A stretch of DNA of 64,000 bases from Limnovirga sp038203525. GTDB taxonomy: Bacteria; Bacteroidota; Bacteroidia; Chitinophagales; Chitinophagaceae. The notes under the pieces are model-generated. The model was not told where the DNA came from, did no database searches, and saw nothing but the letters and a program-made list of their open reading frames with translations. The DNA is taken from contig JBBRDW010000006.1 of the NCBI GenBank assembly GCA_038203525.1, positions 1 to 64,000 on the forward strand, written 5' to 3'. The position numbers and the translations under genes are program-made. This document shows, in pieces, positions 24,339 through 33,422 of this stretch (within the stretch, counting starts at the first letter, position 1; every line of letters starts with the position of its first letter).

Positions 24339-24821
24339 TTAAAACAGCTTTGCTGCTTCGCGTTCATACCATTCGTCCCTAAGCAGGTTTGCGCCATCGG
24401 CAGCTTCTGTCGCAAGCTCGTCGCAGCGGTTATTGAAAACATTATCAGCATGGCCTTTTACCCATTTAAACTTTATCATGTAATCTTTTGCCAGCTTATA
24501 ATAGCGCAACCATAAGTCTTTGTTTTTTTTGCCGCCTTTAAATTCAGTACGCACCCAATTATCCAGCCATTTTTTTTCCACGCTATCTACAATATATTTA
24601 CTATCCGTATAAACCGTAAGCGGAATATTTTTTTTTGTAAGCGACTCAAGTGCAATTATTACAGCCAACAATTCCATACGGTTATTAGTAGTTAACCGGT
24701 AGCCACCACTCAATTCTTTTCGCCTGTCACCAAACATCAATATGGCTCCAAATCCGCCCCGGCCGGGGTTTCCACGTGCTGCACCATCCGTATAGATAAT
24801 CAGTTGATTTCCTTTTTCCAT
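24339..24821 (-). CDS. rnhA: ribonuclease HI
   Basis: A 160-residue type 1 RNase H that cleaves RNA in RNA-DNA hybrids. All four acidic residues are present: D12 (YTDGAARGNPG), E50 (NNRMELLAV), D73 (YTDSKYI) and D134 (NRCDELA). The basic handle region WLDNWVRTEFKGGKKNKDLW is complete. Stand-alone gene. Confidence 0.96.
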   Translation of the reverse strand: MEKGNQLIIYTDGAARGNPGRGGFGAILMFGDRRKELSGGYRLTTNNRMELLAVIIALESLTKKNIPLTVYTDSKYIVDSVEKKWLDNWVRTEFKGGKKNKDLWLRYYKLAKDYMIKFKWVKGHADNVFNNRCDELATEAADGANLLRDEWYEREAAKLF

Positions 24822-24824
24822 TTA

Positions 24825-24884
24825 TTTTTTTTGAGCCAGGCTTTTATATTACGATAAAGCTTCCGTTGCGTCGCACTCTTGTAC
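24825..24884 (-). repeat. dispersed arm, solo, reverse (core 24865-24884)
   Basis: A textbook arm: eight T, GAGCCAGGC, an AAGCTTC inner block and a perfect core. The T-run is 4 bp from the rnhA start codon, so it sits where the rnhA promoter and leader should be. Confidence 0.93.
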
Positions 24885-25023
24885 TGTAAGTCTTTATTCA
24901 GCCTGTGCGAAGACGTTTACCAAATGCGGACTGCATCATTTTAAACATGCAATTAACGGAGATAATTTATACAAAAAATAGCTGTCAATCCCTCAAATCC
25001 TAAAAATGCTTCCAAATCCCCGT

Positions 25024-25812
25024 TCAGACAATGTATTCCCCTTTTAAATAAGTAACCACATTGCCACTCATTAAAACCCTGTCACCATTTAATTCAACCT
25101 CCAAATAACCTTGTCTTTTAGAAAGTTGAATAGCATTCATTTTTGTTTTATTCAATTGCTCCGCCCAGTAAGGAACCATAATGGTATGTGCAGAACCCGT
25201 AACAGGGTCTTCGTCAATCCCACTTTGCGGGTAAAAGCAACGTGATACAAAATCTGCTTCATCGCCTTTCGCAGTAGCAATAACGCCACGGGCTTTTACA
25301 GTTGCAAGGATTTTAAAATCAGGACTTAATGCTTCCACCTCTTTTTGCGATGGCATTACCACCAAATAATCAAACGAAGTTTTAAAAACAGGGCAGGCCG
25401 CAATACCCAAACCATCAAAAATACCAGCCGGAATTTCATCAATAGCTTCCGGTGGACTGGCGGGAAAATCAAGTGTGTATTTACCCGCTTCTTTAAGGGT
25501 TACTTTAAGCATGCCACTTAGCGAATTGAATAATATAACATCATTCGCATAGCCAAGTTCGGTATAAAAAATATGGGCAGTGGCCAAGGTAGCATGTCCG
25601 CATAATTTTACTTCTGTGCCCGGTGTAAACCACCGTATGCGGTAATGATCGCCTTCTTTAACAAAGAATACGGTTTCAGATAAATTGTTTTCTGCGGCAA
25701 GCTGCTGCATCAGTTCATCGGGCAGCCATTCTTCCAAAGGGCATACTGCAGCTGGGTTTCCGCCAAAAAGTTTATTAGTAAATGCGTCGGCTTTATAAAC
25801 AGGTAATTTCAT
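25024..25812 (-). CDS. PhzF family isomerase/epimerase
   Basis: A 262-residue protein with the two-lobed PhzF/diaminopimelate-epimerase-like fold. The start KADAFTNKLFGGNPAAVCPL, catalytic-type E46 in NNLSETVFF, FTPGTEVKLCGHATLATAHI and the late SGIDEDPVTGSAHTIMVPYW are family hallmarks. In phenazine producers PhzF isomerises a dihydro-anthranilate. No other phenazine genes are near, so this is a PhzF-like enzyme of unknown substrate. A TAAATTTG box on the minus strand (25944-25951) could be its -7. Confidence 0.9.
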   Translation of the reverse strand: MKLPVYKADAFTNKLFGGNPAAVCPLEEWLPDELMQQLAAENNLSETVFFVKEGDHYRIRWFTPGTEVKLCGHATLATAHIFYTELGYANDVILFNSLSGMLKVTLKEAGKYTLDFPASPPEAIDEIPAGIFDGLGIAACPVFKTSFDYLVVMPSQKEVEALSPDFKILATVKARGVIATAKGDEADFVSRCFYPQSGIDEDPVTGSAHTIMVPYWAEQLNKTKMNAIQLSKRQGYLEVELNGDRVLMSGNVVTYLKGEYIV

Positions 25813-26013
25813 TTATTGAATAGTAAAAAATTAAAAATTACGAATGAATAAAAAACAATGAACAAACAACCATAAACTTTGAAACATGAACCAGCTAAAA
25901 AAAGCAAGTTAAAAAAGTATTGTCGAGTATTAATTTTATGCTGCAAATTTAATAAGCCCGTGCTAACCAATTTACAACAACATGGCGGCAATATGCTGCG
26001 CAGCATTACCACT

Positions 26014-26071
26014 GTACAAGAGTGCGACGCAAGGAACGATGCCCAATAATATGAAGCCGGGCCAAAAAAAA
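26014..26071 (+). repeat. dispersed arm, solo, forward (core 26014-26033)
   Basis: Inner subtype GGAACGATGCC, shared with 29955 and (partly) 33261. Outer end GCCGGGCCAAAAAAAA. It lies 34 bp beyond the terminator hairpin of the following leftward gene. Confidence 0.92.
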
Positions 26072-26098
26072 TCTCTAACTTTTGTCACATTTATCAAC

Positions 26099-26153
26099 TA
26101 AAAAAGTTTACAGATCCGCCTATGGTTGTTTGCAACCTGCGAATCTGTAAACT
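26099..26153 (-). terminator. intrinsic terminator of the repeat surface protein gene
   Basis: AGTTTACAGAT (26105-26115) and ATCTGTAAACT (26143-26153) form a perfect 11-bp stem, with an inner GGTTG/CAACC pairing. On the minus strand the stem is followed by six T. Confidence 0.88.
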
Positions 26154-26184
26154 GTAAAATAGCCTGCTTATTTTATGGCTGTAC

Positions 26185-28875
26185 TTAATGCTGTACCATT
26201 ACCTTGGTGAGTGTAGCAGGCAGGTTGGCCGCACCCATTTTTATATAATAAACTCCGCTTGCAAAAGAGCGCACATCCATACTTAATTGGTTGGTTCCTT
26301 TTTCAACAGTAAATATTTTGGTATGCTGCAAAACCCCGCTGCTGTTTGTAAGCTGCAGTGTAACCTGCTGTTTAATTGATGAAACAAATTGAACTGTAAC
26401 ACGGTCTGTAGCCGGGTTGGGGAATATTTTAACAGCGGTATTTACGCCCTTCACTGTATTAGCGGCTTCAGCATTTTCAGTGGAGCTAAACGGTGCGGCT
26501 AGTGTAGCCGAAATGGTTTTTACACCTGCTGCATTGGTTTGGCTATTGGTAATATTGGGAGTGGTGGTATAACCGAATACGAGCGGATTGTTAGCACCGT
26601 TTATCTGAACTGTTTTACCAATTGAAGCGCCAGAATTAACATTAACCGTAATTATAAAATACCCACTGGTGGCAGCTGCCAATGTACGATTTATTCCAAT
26701 GCTATAAGCATGCGGAGCCGCAAAGTTTGCAGCCGTTTGCCCCAAATAACTTGAACCCGAAATTACCGGGGAAGTAGCATTGAAATAAACACCAACATAA
26801 CTCAGGTCATCGCCATCCTGGCTGCCGGTTAATGTAAACTGAATATTGTTTACAGTGAGTGATGCGGTAGTTACATCCATCTTTGCAGCATATACGATGT
26901 TGGTGCTAGTACCCGCTACAATGTTTCCGGCAGTAACTGTGGATGAAGTTAGCATTACATCCGCAGCCTGGATGGTTTGGGTACCGCCTGCATTGGTTTG
27001 CGTATTGGTGCTGTTTGGTGTTGTTGAATAACCAAAAGTTACCGGTGTTGTTAAACCAGTAATTTTTACGGTTTTATTATCGGTGGCACTGCTGTTTACG
27101 TTTACCGTAATAATAAAGTACCCACTGGTAGCAGCAGCTAATGTACGATTGATACCAATACTGTAAGCATGAGGCGCCGCAAAGTTTGCAGCAGTTTGCC
27201 CCAAATAACTTGAACCAGAAATTACCGGTGATGTGGCATTGAAATATACACTTACATAGCTCAGATCGTCACCGTCATGGTTGCCACTTAAGGTAAACTG
27301 GATATTATTGACGGTTAAGGATGCAGTAGTTACGTCCATTTTTGCTACATACACAATATTGGTGCTCGTACCTTGGTATATGGTTCCGGAAACTAAATCT
27401 GTTGTACTTATTGCTACATCAGCGGCCTGAATGGTTTGAGTGCCGCCTTTATTGGATTGCGTATTGGTACTGTTTGGCGTAGTGCTGTAACCAAAAGTTA
27501 CCGGCGTGGTTGACCCGGTAATTTTTACGGTTTTATTATCGGTGGCACTGCTGTTTACGTTTACCGTAATAATAAAGTACCCACTGGTAGCAGCGGCTAA
27601 TGTACGATTGATACCAATGCTGTAAGCGTGAGGCGCCGCAAAGTTTGCAGCCGTTTGCCCCAAATAACTTGAACCCGAAATTACCGGTGATGTGGCATTA
27701 AAATATACACTTACATAACTCAGATCGTCACCATCATGGTTGCCACTTAAGGTAAACTGAATATTGTTTACAGTTAATGACGCAGTAGTCACTTCCATTT
27801 TTGCCGCATAAACAATATTGGTGCTCGTACCCTGGTAAATTGTACCGGAAACCAATTTTGATGTACTTATTGCCACATCTGCTGCCTGTATGGTTTGACT
27901 GCCGCCTCCATTGGTTTGCGTATTGGTGGTGTTTGGTGTTGTTATGTAACCAAAAGTAACCGGCGTGGTTGCTCCAGTAATTTTTACCGTGTTATTGTCC
28001 GTAGCACCACTGTTTACGTTTATCGTAATAATAAAGTAACCACTGGTAGCAGCGGCTAATGTACGATTGATACCAATACTGTAGGTATGTGGCGCCGCAA
28101 AGTTTGCAGCCGTTTGCCCCAAATAACTTGAACCCGAAATTACCGGTGATGTGGCGTTAAAATATACACTTACATAACTTAGATCGTCACCGTCATGGTT
28201 GCCACTTAAGGTAAACTGGATATTGTTTACAGTTAATGATGCAGTAGTTACGTCCATTTTTGCTGCATAAACAATATTGGTACTAGTGCCCTGGTAAATG
28301 GTGCCGGATACCAAGCTTGATGTACTTATCGCTACATCTGCAGCTTGAATAGTTTGGGTACCCCCCGCATTAGATTGGTTATTCGTAAGCGTAACGGTGG
28401 TAGTATAACCAAAAACAACCGGGTTAGCGTTCCCGTTAATCATTACCGTTTTATTATCTGTAGCACCGCTGTTTACATTTGCAGTAACAATAAAATAACC
28501 ACTGGTAGCTGCGGCTAATGTACGGCTTATGGCAAAACTGTATGTATGCGGCCCGGCAAATGTAGCCACTGTTTGACCCAAATAACTTGATCCTGAAATA
28601 ACCGGAGAAGTAGCATTAAAATAAACACTTACGTAACTAAGGTCATTGGCATCGTGGGTGCCACTTAATGTGAACTGGACATTATTTATAGTAACGGATG
28701 CAGTTACCACATCCATTTTTACCGCGTAAATAATATTGGTGCTAGTGCCCTGGTAAATATTAGCGGCGGTGGTAGCAGCAGTTGTTAATGTAATGCCGGG
28801 CGCAGCATTGGCATTTACAGCACCTGCAATTATAAGAAAGGCTGCTGCTAATGACTGGTAAATTTTCTTTTTCAT
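26185..28875 (-). CDS. T9SS-secreted surface protein with five 153-residue repeats
   Basis: An 896-residue exported protein with a signal peptide (1-24, ending NANA). It consists of five Thr/Asn/Ser-rich units of 153 residues starting near 28, 181, 334, 487 and 640. Each contains IYQGTSTNIVYAAKMDV, NNIQFTLSGNHDGDDLSYVSVYFNATS, SSYLGQTAANFAAPH and TLAAATSGYFIITVNVNS. A type A T9SS domain (VKIFPNPATDRVTVQF to VMVQH, ~815-896) ends it. The repeats look like beta-sandwich modules of a cell-surface filament or adhesin. No catalytic motif is seen. Function unknown. Confidence 0.88.
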   Translation of the reverse strand: MKKKIYQSLAAAFLIIAGAVNANAAPGITLTTAATTAANIYQGTSTNIIYAVKMDVVTASVTINNVQFTLSGTHDANDLSYVSVYFNATSPVISGSSYLGQTVATFAGPHTYSFAISRTLAAATSGYFIVTANVNSGATDNKTVMINGNANPVVFGYTTTVTLTNNQSNAGGTQTIQAADVAISTSSLVSGTIYQGTSTNIVYAAKMDVTTASLTVNNIQFTLSGNHDGDDLSYVSVYFNATSPVISGSSYLGQTAANFAAPHTYSIGINRTLAAATSGYFIITINVNSGATDNNTVKITGATTPVTFGYITTPNTTNTQTNGGGSQTIQAADVAISTSKLVSGTIYQGTSTNIVYAAKMEVTTASLTVNNIQFTLSGNHDGDDLSYVSVYFNATSPVISGSSYLGQTAANFAAPHAYSIGINRTLAAATSGYFIITVNVNSSATDNKTVKITGSTTPVTFGYSTTPNSTNTQSNKGGTQTIQAADVAISTTDLVSGTIYQGTSTNIVYVAKMDVTTASLTVNNIQFTLSGNHDGDDLSYVSVYFNATSPVISGSSYLGQTAANFAAPHAYSIGINRTLAAATSGYFIITVNVNSSATDNKTVKITGLTTPVTFGYSTTPNSTNTQTNAGGTQTIQAADVMLTSSTVTAGNIVAGTSTNIVYAAKMDVTTASLTVNNIQFTLTGSQDGDDLSYVGVYFNATSPVISGSSYLGQTAANFAAPHAYSIGINRTLAAATSGYFIITVNVNSGASIGKTVQINGANNPLVFGYTTTPNITNSQTNAAGVKTISATLAAPFSSTENAEAANTVKGVNTAVKIFPNPATDRVTVQFVSSIKQQVTLQLTNSSGVLQHTKIFTVEKGTNQLSMDVRSFASGVYYIKMGAANLPATLTKVMVQH
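26506..28794 (-). repeat. five in-frame 459-bp direct repeats
   Basis: The period is constant (153 codons) from unit 1 (28794) to unit 5 (26958-26506). Units 2-4 share long near-identical stretches at DNA level. Units 1 and 5 are more diverged, as expected for an array that grows or shrinks in the middle by recombination. Confidence 0.9.
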
Positions 28876-29110
28876 AATGAAGTTTTTTGTGTAAAAATGA
28901 TTTTAATAACTTGCTGTTACAAGCATACTGTAGTCGGAATTTCAATAAAGGTAGCAACAGTAAGGTATGCTTAAAATCGGATTTGTGAACGGCAGTATCC
29001 ATTTTTTAAATGGCAACTTCGCTTCACAATTCCAACTATACTTTTTTATACTACCGAGTATTTCGAAAGTCAATACCGTTTCCGTTGGTCAATTTAAATG
29101 TTTAAAGGAG

Positions 29111-29118
29111 CAAAGGTA
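29111..29118 (-). promoter_or_regulatory. candidate -7 box upstream of the repeat surface protein
   Basis: TACCTTTG on the minus strand matches TAnnTTTG, ~235 bp upstream of the start. No -33 TTTG at proper spacing. Apart from this box and the arm at 29219, the 507-bp gap 28876-29382 shows nothing I can name. Confidence 0.25.
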
Positions 29119-29218
29119 TCAGCAAGTACAGTTTTTAAAATACCACAAACGGGGGATGGGCATCAGGAGGCCTGGTGTGTACAGGAGCTTATTTTTACAA
29201 CCTATTACAGTTAAGGAA

Positions 29219-29277
29219 TATTTATGTACCTGGCAGCGGAATATGAATATAGCTTTCGTTGCGTCGCACACTTGTAC
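29219..29277 (-). repeat. dispersed arm, solo, reverse (core 29258-29277)
   Basis: Core with ACACTTG for ACTCTTG, the complement of the AAGTGTG variant at 16909 and 29955. Its T-run side is 344 bp from the nearest gene on that side, the second arm that does not face its closest gene. Confidence 0.88.
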
Positions 29278-29382
29278 TAAAGTAATCTATTGAGCAGTTG
29301 CGTAGATTATGTTTTATGTACCAGCAGGATTTGGCTTTCATATAATTAGAAAAAGGAGTATAAGTGCAGCCTTTTATAAAAA

Positions 29383-29853
29383 TTATTTTTTTACCCTTAC
29401 ATATTTTTCAATATTTATCCTGTCAACGCCAATTTGTTCGATCTTCTCAATTCCTTTTTGAATAAGTGTATCGTTGTTAATGGTAACGGTGAAATGAAAG
29501 TCGTTGCCTTCCCATTGGCGGTCTATGCAGTATTCAAGATGTTCTGTATAAAAACTGTCTGAAAGGGCATACGTACCTGCACCGGATGAGAAAATTGCAG
29601 CAGAATCTTTGCCGTTTTTTAAATCGTGGTTTATAAAAGCGAAGTGGTCGTCATTGATGATTTTTATAAATTGCTGTCCTTTTGTATAATCTGTGATGAT
29701 GCTATCACCTTTATCGACGGTAATGCCGGTAAGCAATTTCCAGGTACCCTGTATTGGCAACTCAGCTTTTTTTGACTCATGATGCTTTATACCTGGCGTT
29801 CCACAGGAAATAAGAATTGCGGCAACAGCCATTTTCAGGATTATTGTTTTCAT
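29383..29853 (-). CDS. small lipocalin-like lipoprotein
   Basis: A 156-residue lipoprotein from the ATG at 29853 (MKTIILKMAVAAILISC, lipid-attached C17). An in-frame start ten codons upstream would spoil the signal. The mature part (IQGTWKLLTG, GQQFIKIINDDHFAFINHDL, GTYALSDSFYTEHLEYC, FHFTVTINNDTLIQKG) has the strand pattern of lipocalin-like/DUF4488-type proteins. No function can be assigned. Confidence 0.78.
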   Translation of the reverse strand: MKTIILKMAVAAILISCGTPGIKHHESKKAELPIQGTWKLLTGITVDKGDSIITDYTKGQQFIKIINDDHFAFINHDLKNGKDSAAIFSSGAGTYALSDSFYTEHLEYCIDRQWEGNDFHFTVTINNDTLIQKGIEKIEQIGVDRINIEKYVRVKK

Positions 29854-29954
29854 TTTTCTTTTATTATTAAGGTTCAGAAACAAATTTTTAAATTTTACCA
29901 GGCGCCATTTTAGAAATACACAGCAGGCCCGGCCATGCCCCTAAAAGTTATACT

Positions 29955-30010
29955 GTACAAGTGTGCGACGCAAGGAACGATGCCATCTAAACAGCGCCTG
30001 GCCCAAAAAA
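29955..30010 (+). repeat. dispersed arm, solo, forward (core 29955-29974)
   Basis: Subtype GGAACGATGCC with AAGTGTG core. Outer end CCTGGCCCAAAAAA stops 4 bp before the stop codon of the MFS gene. Confidence 0.92.
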
Positions 30011-30014
30011 CCAT

Positions 30015-31304
30015 TTACAAAACTACCCGTTTCATTTTTGGATTGAGAAAGTGCATGATGATCCATGCAAGCAAATAAGCACAACCGCAAAAAATAAATA
30101 TCAGGTTGTAGCCCGCAGTTTTATCTCCGGCAGTTTTAAAGTAATCAAGAATATTACCCACCAGCAATGGGAATAAAATGCCGCCTACAGAACCCGCCAT
30201 TCCACCAATACCTATAACCGAACTGATGGCTTTTTTGGGGAACATATCCGAAGCTGTTGTAAAGATATTTGCACTCCAAGCCTGATGGGCTGCAGCGGCA
30301 AGACTTATTAACGCAACAGCTACCCACATATTGGTTGCATACTGCGCAGTAACCACCGGCAACACGCACAAAGCGAAAATAAACATAGCAGTTTTGCGGG
30401 CTTTGTAGGCCGTCCAACCACGGCTGATAAAGTACGATGAAAGATAGCCACCACCAATGCTTCCAACAGTTGTAGCCGTATAAACAATTACCAGCGGCCA
30501 GCCCGGCTTTTTAAGGTCTAAATGAAAAGTTCCGCTGAAATAATCGGGCAGCCAAAGCAGAAAAAACCACCACACAGGATCGGTTAAAAACTTGCCAATA
30601 ATAAAGGTCCATGTTTGCCTGATGCGAAACAGTTTTGCCCAGCTTGCGGGTTTTACATCCTGCATTTCTGCTTGCTCATCTTCATCGCTGTATATATGTT
30701 CGAGCTCGGTGCTGCTTACCCGTTTATGCTTTTGGGGAACTTCGTAAAAAATGACCCAGAAAATAAGCCATATAAAACCCAATGCTCCGGTAATAATAAA
30801 TGCCTCCTGCCACCCATAAGCTCCTAAAATCCAGGGGACCATAATTGGCGCAATTACTGCACCGATGTTTGCGCCTGAATTAAAAATACCCGTAGCCAGC
30901 GCCCTCTCCTTTTTGGGAAACCACTCTGTTACCGACTTAATAGCTGCAGGAAAATTACCCGATTCACCAAGCCCCAAACCAATACGTGCCATCGTAAAAC
31001 CAAAAGTAGATTTTGCAGCAGCATGCAACATACCGGCAATACTCCAGATAATAATAGAAATGGTGTAGCCCAGCTTGGTGCCAATTCTGTCAATAATTTT
31101 TCCAAAGGTTAAAAGGCCAACTGCGTAGGATGCCTGAAAGGCCATCGCTATATAACCATAATCTTTTTCGTTCCAGTTGAAAGCCTGTTCCAGTGTAGGT
31201 TTCAGGTAACCGATCACCTGCCGGTCGAGGTAATTAATGGAGGTTGCAAAAAACAGTAAAGCCACTACTACCCACCTGTATTTTGTTATGGCTTGCTGTT
31301 GCAT
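30015..31304 (-). CDS. MFS transporter, ExuT/hexuronate type
   Basis: A 429-residue 12-helix major facilitator. INYLDRQVIGYLKPTLEQAF, FGKIIDRIGTKLGY and RIGLGLGESGNFPAAIKSVTEWFPKKERALATGIFNSGANIGA match the anion:cation symporter group to which ExuT belongs. The cytosolic loop near residues 205-220 is acidic. Encoded downstream of kdgK-kdgA on the same strand, it most likely imports hexuronates (galacturonate/glucuronate) or KDG. A repeat arm (31313-31370) fills the gap between kdgA and this gene. Confidence 0.88.
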   Translation of the reverse strand: MQQQAITKYRWVVVALLFFATSINYLDRQVIGYLKPTLEQAFNWNEKDYGYIAMAFQASYAVGLLTFGKIIDRIGTKLGYTISIIIWSIAGMLHAAAKSTFGFTMARIGLGLGESGNFPAAIKSVTEWFPKKERALATGIFNSGANIGAVIAPIMVPWILGAYGWQEAFIITGALGFIWLIFWVIFYEVPQKHKRVSSTELEHIYSDEDEQAEMQDVKPASWAKLFRIRQTWTFIIGKFLTDPVWWFFLLWLPDYFSGTFHLDLKKPGWPLVIVYTATTVGSIGGGYLSSYFISRGWTAYKARKTAMFIFALCVLPVVTAQYATNMWVAVALISLAAAAHQAWSANIFTTASDMFPKKAISSVIGIGGMAGSVGGILFPLLVGNILDYFKTAGDKTAGYNLIFIFCGCAYLLAWIIMHFLNPKMKRVVL

Positions 31305-31312
31305 TTGCAGAA

Positions 31313-31370
31313 TTTTTTTTGGCCAAACAGTTGTATTTCAATTAAACATCGTTGCGTCGCACTCTTGTAC
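31313..31370 (-). repeat. dispersed arm inside an operon gap, reverse (core 31351-31370)
   Basis: Perfect core. The outer end TTTTTTTTGGCCAAACAG is 9 bp from the MFS start. It splits the kdgA-MFS gap, so any effect on transcription would alter the ratio of transporter to enzymes. Confidence 0.9.
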
Positions 31371-31396
31371 TGCACCGTGCAATGGAGCAAATACAT

Positions 31397-32062
31397 TTAG
31401 ACGCTTCTAATCGTGTTCACTATTTGCAGCGATTGTTTAGTTAAGGCTTCAATTGCATCGTAGTTGTGTTGCTCCAATAAGTTTTTGCTGATAAGCTTAC
31501 TGCCTAAACCAACAGCACAAGCCCCGCTATTGAACCAGCCACGCATATTTTCTTCGGTTACTTCCACGCCGCCTGTTATAATAAAATCCAACCCTGGAAA
31601 TACCGGCTTTACGGCTTCAATAAAACCGGTACCGAGTACATTGCCGGGAAAAAGTTTTATCATATTGCAACCGGCTGAGGCTGCTACGTTTATTTCAGAA
31701 GGCGTCATACAACCTGGTATCCATAAAACTTTTTGCATATAAGCTACATCGCACACACCGCTGTCGAAAATGGGACTAACCAGCAGGTCTGCGCCAGCCT
31801 CTAAAAACTCAGAAGCATCATTGGCCGTTTTTATGGTGCCAATACCCAGCAAAAGGTCTGGCATACTATGGTCTCTCTCCTTAACCAGGATATTAAAATT
31901 CACCAATGCCTGCGGGCCACGGTTGGTAAACTCGATTACTCTAATTCCGGCATTGTACAAGGTTTTTACGATAATTCTACAAACCGCTTCGTCATCATGA
32001 TAAAATAAAGGCAATATCCCCTGTTCCTTAATTTTTGATACACAATATTGTTCTGTTTGCAT
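31397..32062 (-). CDS. kdgA: KDPG/KHG aldolase
   Basis: A 221-residue class I aldolase that splits 2-keto-3-deoxy-6-phosphogluconate into pyruvate and glyceraldehyde 3-phosphate. GIRVIEFTNRGP carries the catalytic Glu region, GIGTIKTANDASEFLEAGADLLVSPIF is the mid-barrel motif, and the Schiff-base Lys is in AGCNMIKLFPGN. IITGGVEVTEENMRGW closes the phosphate site. It starts 1 bp after kdgK and is translationally coupled to it. Confidence 0.93.
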   Translation of the reverse strand: MQTEQYCVSKIKEQGILPLFYHDDEAVCRIIVKTLYNAGIRVIEFTNRGPQALVNFNILVKERDHSMPDLLLGIGTIKTANDASEFLEAGADLLVSPIFDSGVCDVAYMQKVLWIPGCMTPSEINVAASAGCNMIKLFPGNVLGTGFIEAVKPVFPGLDFIITGGVEVTEENMRGWFNSGACAVGLGSKLISKNLLEQHNYDAIEALTKQSLQIVNTIRSV

Positions 32063-32063
32063 A

Positions 32064-33071
32064 TTATTTTATTAATGCCTGTACCTGTTCAACTGTTTGT
32101 TTTGTAAAATCACCCTTCTCCTGAAACTTAGCGGCAGCAGCCGCAGCAGCAAAATTGATTACATTTTGGGATTGATGCCTATTGATTAACCCGTAGATTA
32201 AGCCAGCCATAAAACAGTCGCCGCTGCCAACTTTATCTACTACTGTCTCTGTATAAAATTCAGACGATACATATTGCCTGTCTATCTTTTCAAGGGCGGC
32301 AAAATATTTTATACCTTCTCCCGAATCGAACCTAAAAGTATTGGCAACCGTTTTACATTTTGGAAATTGGTTCATTATATTCCTTCCTGTTTCAAATGCA
32401 TGCTCAAGGTAAGCCGCTTTACTTTTTTTAAAATGAATATTTTCATCAAGCGGGGTTCCCAAAAGACTGTTTGCACTCCAGATATTCCCCATTATTACAT
32501 CACAGCACTGTACCAATTCTGGCATAATTTCAACAGGTTGTTTGCCATATTGCCAAAGTTTGGAACGGTAGTTAAGATCAACAGAAACCGTTAGATTGTT
32601 TTTAATAGCTGCATAAAGCGCTTCCTTGCAAACTACTGCTGCGTCTGTATTTAACGCCGGGCTTATGGCGCTGAAGTGAAACCACTCTGCATCTTTTAGC
32701 AGCATATCCCAATTAATTGTGCCTGGCTTTAATTCACTGAAAGACGAATGGGCCCGATCATAAATAACACTTGTATTTTTCAGGTCGGCCCCCTGTGGCA
32801 AATAATAGCTGCCAATACGGTTACCCGAAAAATGAACAGGTGATATATCAAGATTATTTTTGGAGAGATATTCCATAATTTCTTTTGATAAATAATTATC
32901 GGGCACTGCTGAAAAATACTGCACAGGCATATTCCATTTTGCCAGTGCGTTTGCTACATTCAGTTCCGCACCACCAATATAAACCGGCATTACCGCATGC
33001 CGTATCCATTCCCCGCTTAAAAAAGGTGACATACGCAGCAACAATTCTCCGAAACAGAATATTTTTTTCAT
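32064..33071 (-). CDS. kdgK: 2-keto-3-deoxygluconate kinase (PfkB family)
   Basis: A 335-residue PfkB sugar kinase that phosphorylates KDG to KDPG, feeding the aldolase encoded next. The N-terminal GELLLRMSP and IGGAELNVANALAKW are the substrate-side motif. The C-terminal DKVGSGDCFMAGLIYGL is the ATP/anion-hole motif with catalytic Asp. First gene of the kdgK-kdgA-MFS run. Confidence 0.9.
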   Translation of the reverse strand: MKKIFCFGELLLRMSPFLSGEWIRHAVMPVYIGGAELNVANALAKWNMPVQYFSAVPDNYLSKEIMEYLSKNNLDISPVHFSGNRIGSYYLPQGADLKNTSVIYDRAHSSFSELKPGTINWDMLLKDAEWFHFSAISPALNTDAAVVCKEALYAAIKNNLTVSVDLNYRSKLWQYGKQPVEIMPELVQCCDVIMGNIWSANSLLGTPLDENIHFKKSKAAYLEHAFETGRNIMNQFPKCKTVANTFRFDSGEGIKYFAALEKIDRQYVSSEFYTETVVDKVGSGDCFMAGLIYGLINRHQSQNVINFAAAAAAAKFQEKGDFTKQTVEQVQALIK

Positions 33072-33122
33072 CAGTATTCACCGAAACTATAAATTATTTT
33101 CATCGGTTCTTTATTTATTCTG

Positions 33123-33316
33123 TTTTTTCATTTACCAAACTCTATTGCTACTATTTAACTTTGTTGCGTCGCACTCTTGTGCGCTTTGTCCACTGCGGAC
33201 CGCTTATCGGCCACCGATGGCTCTTTACGGTAACTGTGAATTGCTGACCTCTATTCTTTAGTACAAGAGTGCGACGCAAGGAACGATGATAGTAGCAATG
33301 AAGACTGGCTCAAAAT
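33123..33316. repeat. paired-arm element (arms 33123-33182 and 33261-33316)
   Basis: Left core 33163-33182 ends GTGC instead of GTAC. Right core 33261-33280 is perfect, subtype GGAACGATG. The 78-bp spacer starts GCGCTTTGT, a block also seen after the left core at 46206. The pair occupies most of the 351-bp divergent gap between kdgK and the DUF3592 gene. No other feature seen there. Confidence 0.9.
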
Positions 33317-33422
33317 ATAAGAATGATTTTTATGAATTATCATTTGAAATAAGGAACAAAAATTAAATAAGAGAAAAGTTCTTATTTTCAGGCAATTAAT
33401 AAACAGAAAAACCGGTTAAAAT

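Noticed and set aside
25024..25812. Phenazine biosynthesis locus
   Set aside because: Only a PhzF-like gene is present, with no other phz genes nearby. PhzF homologues are common in non-producers.
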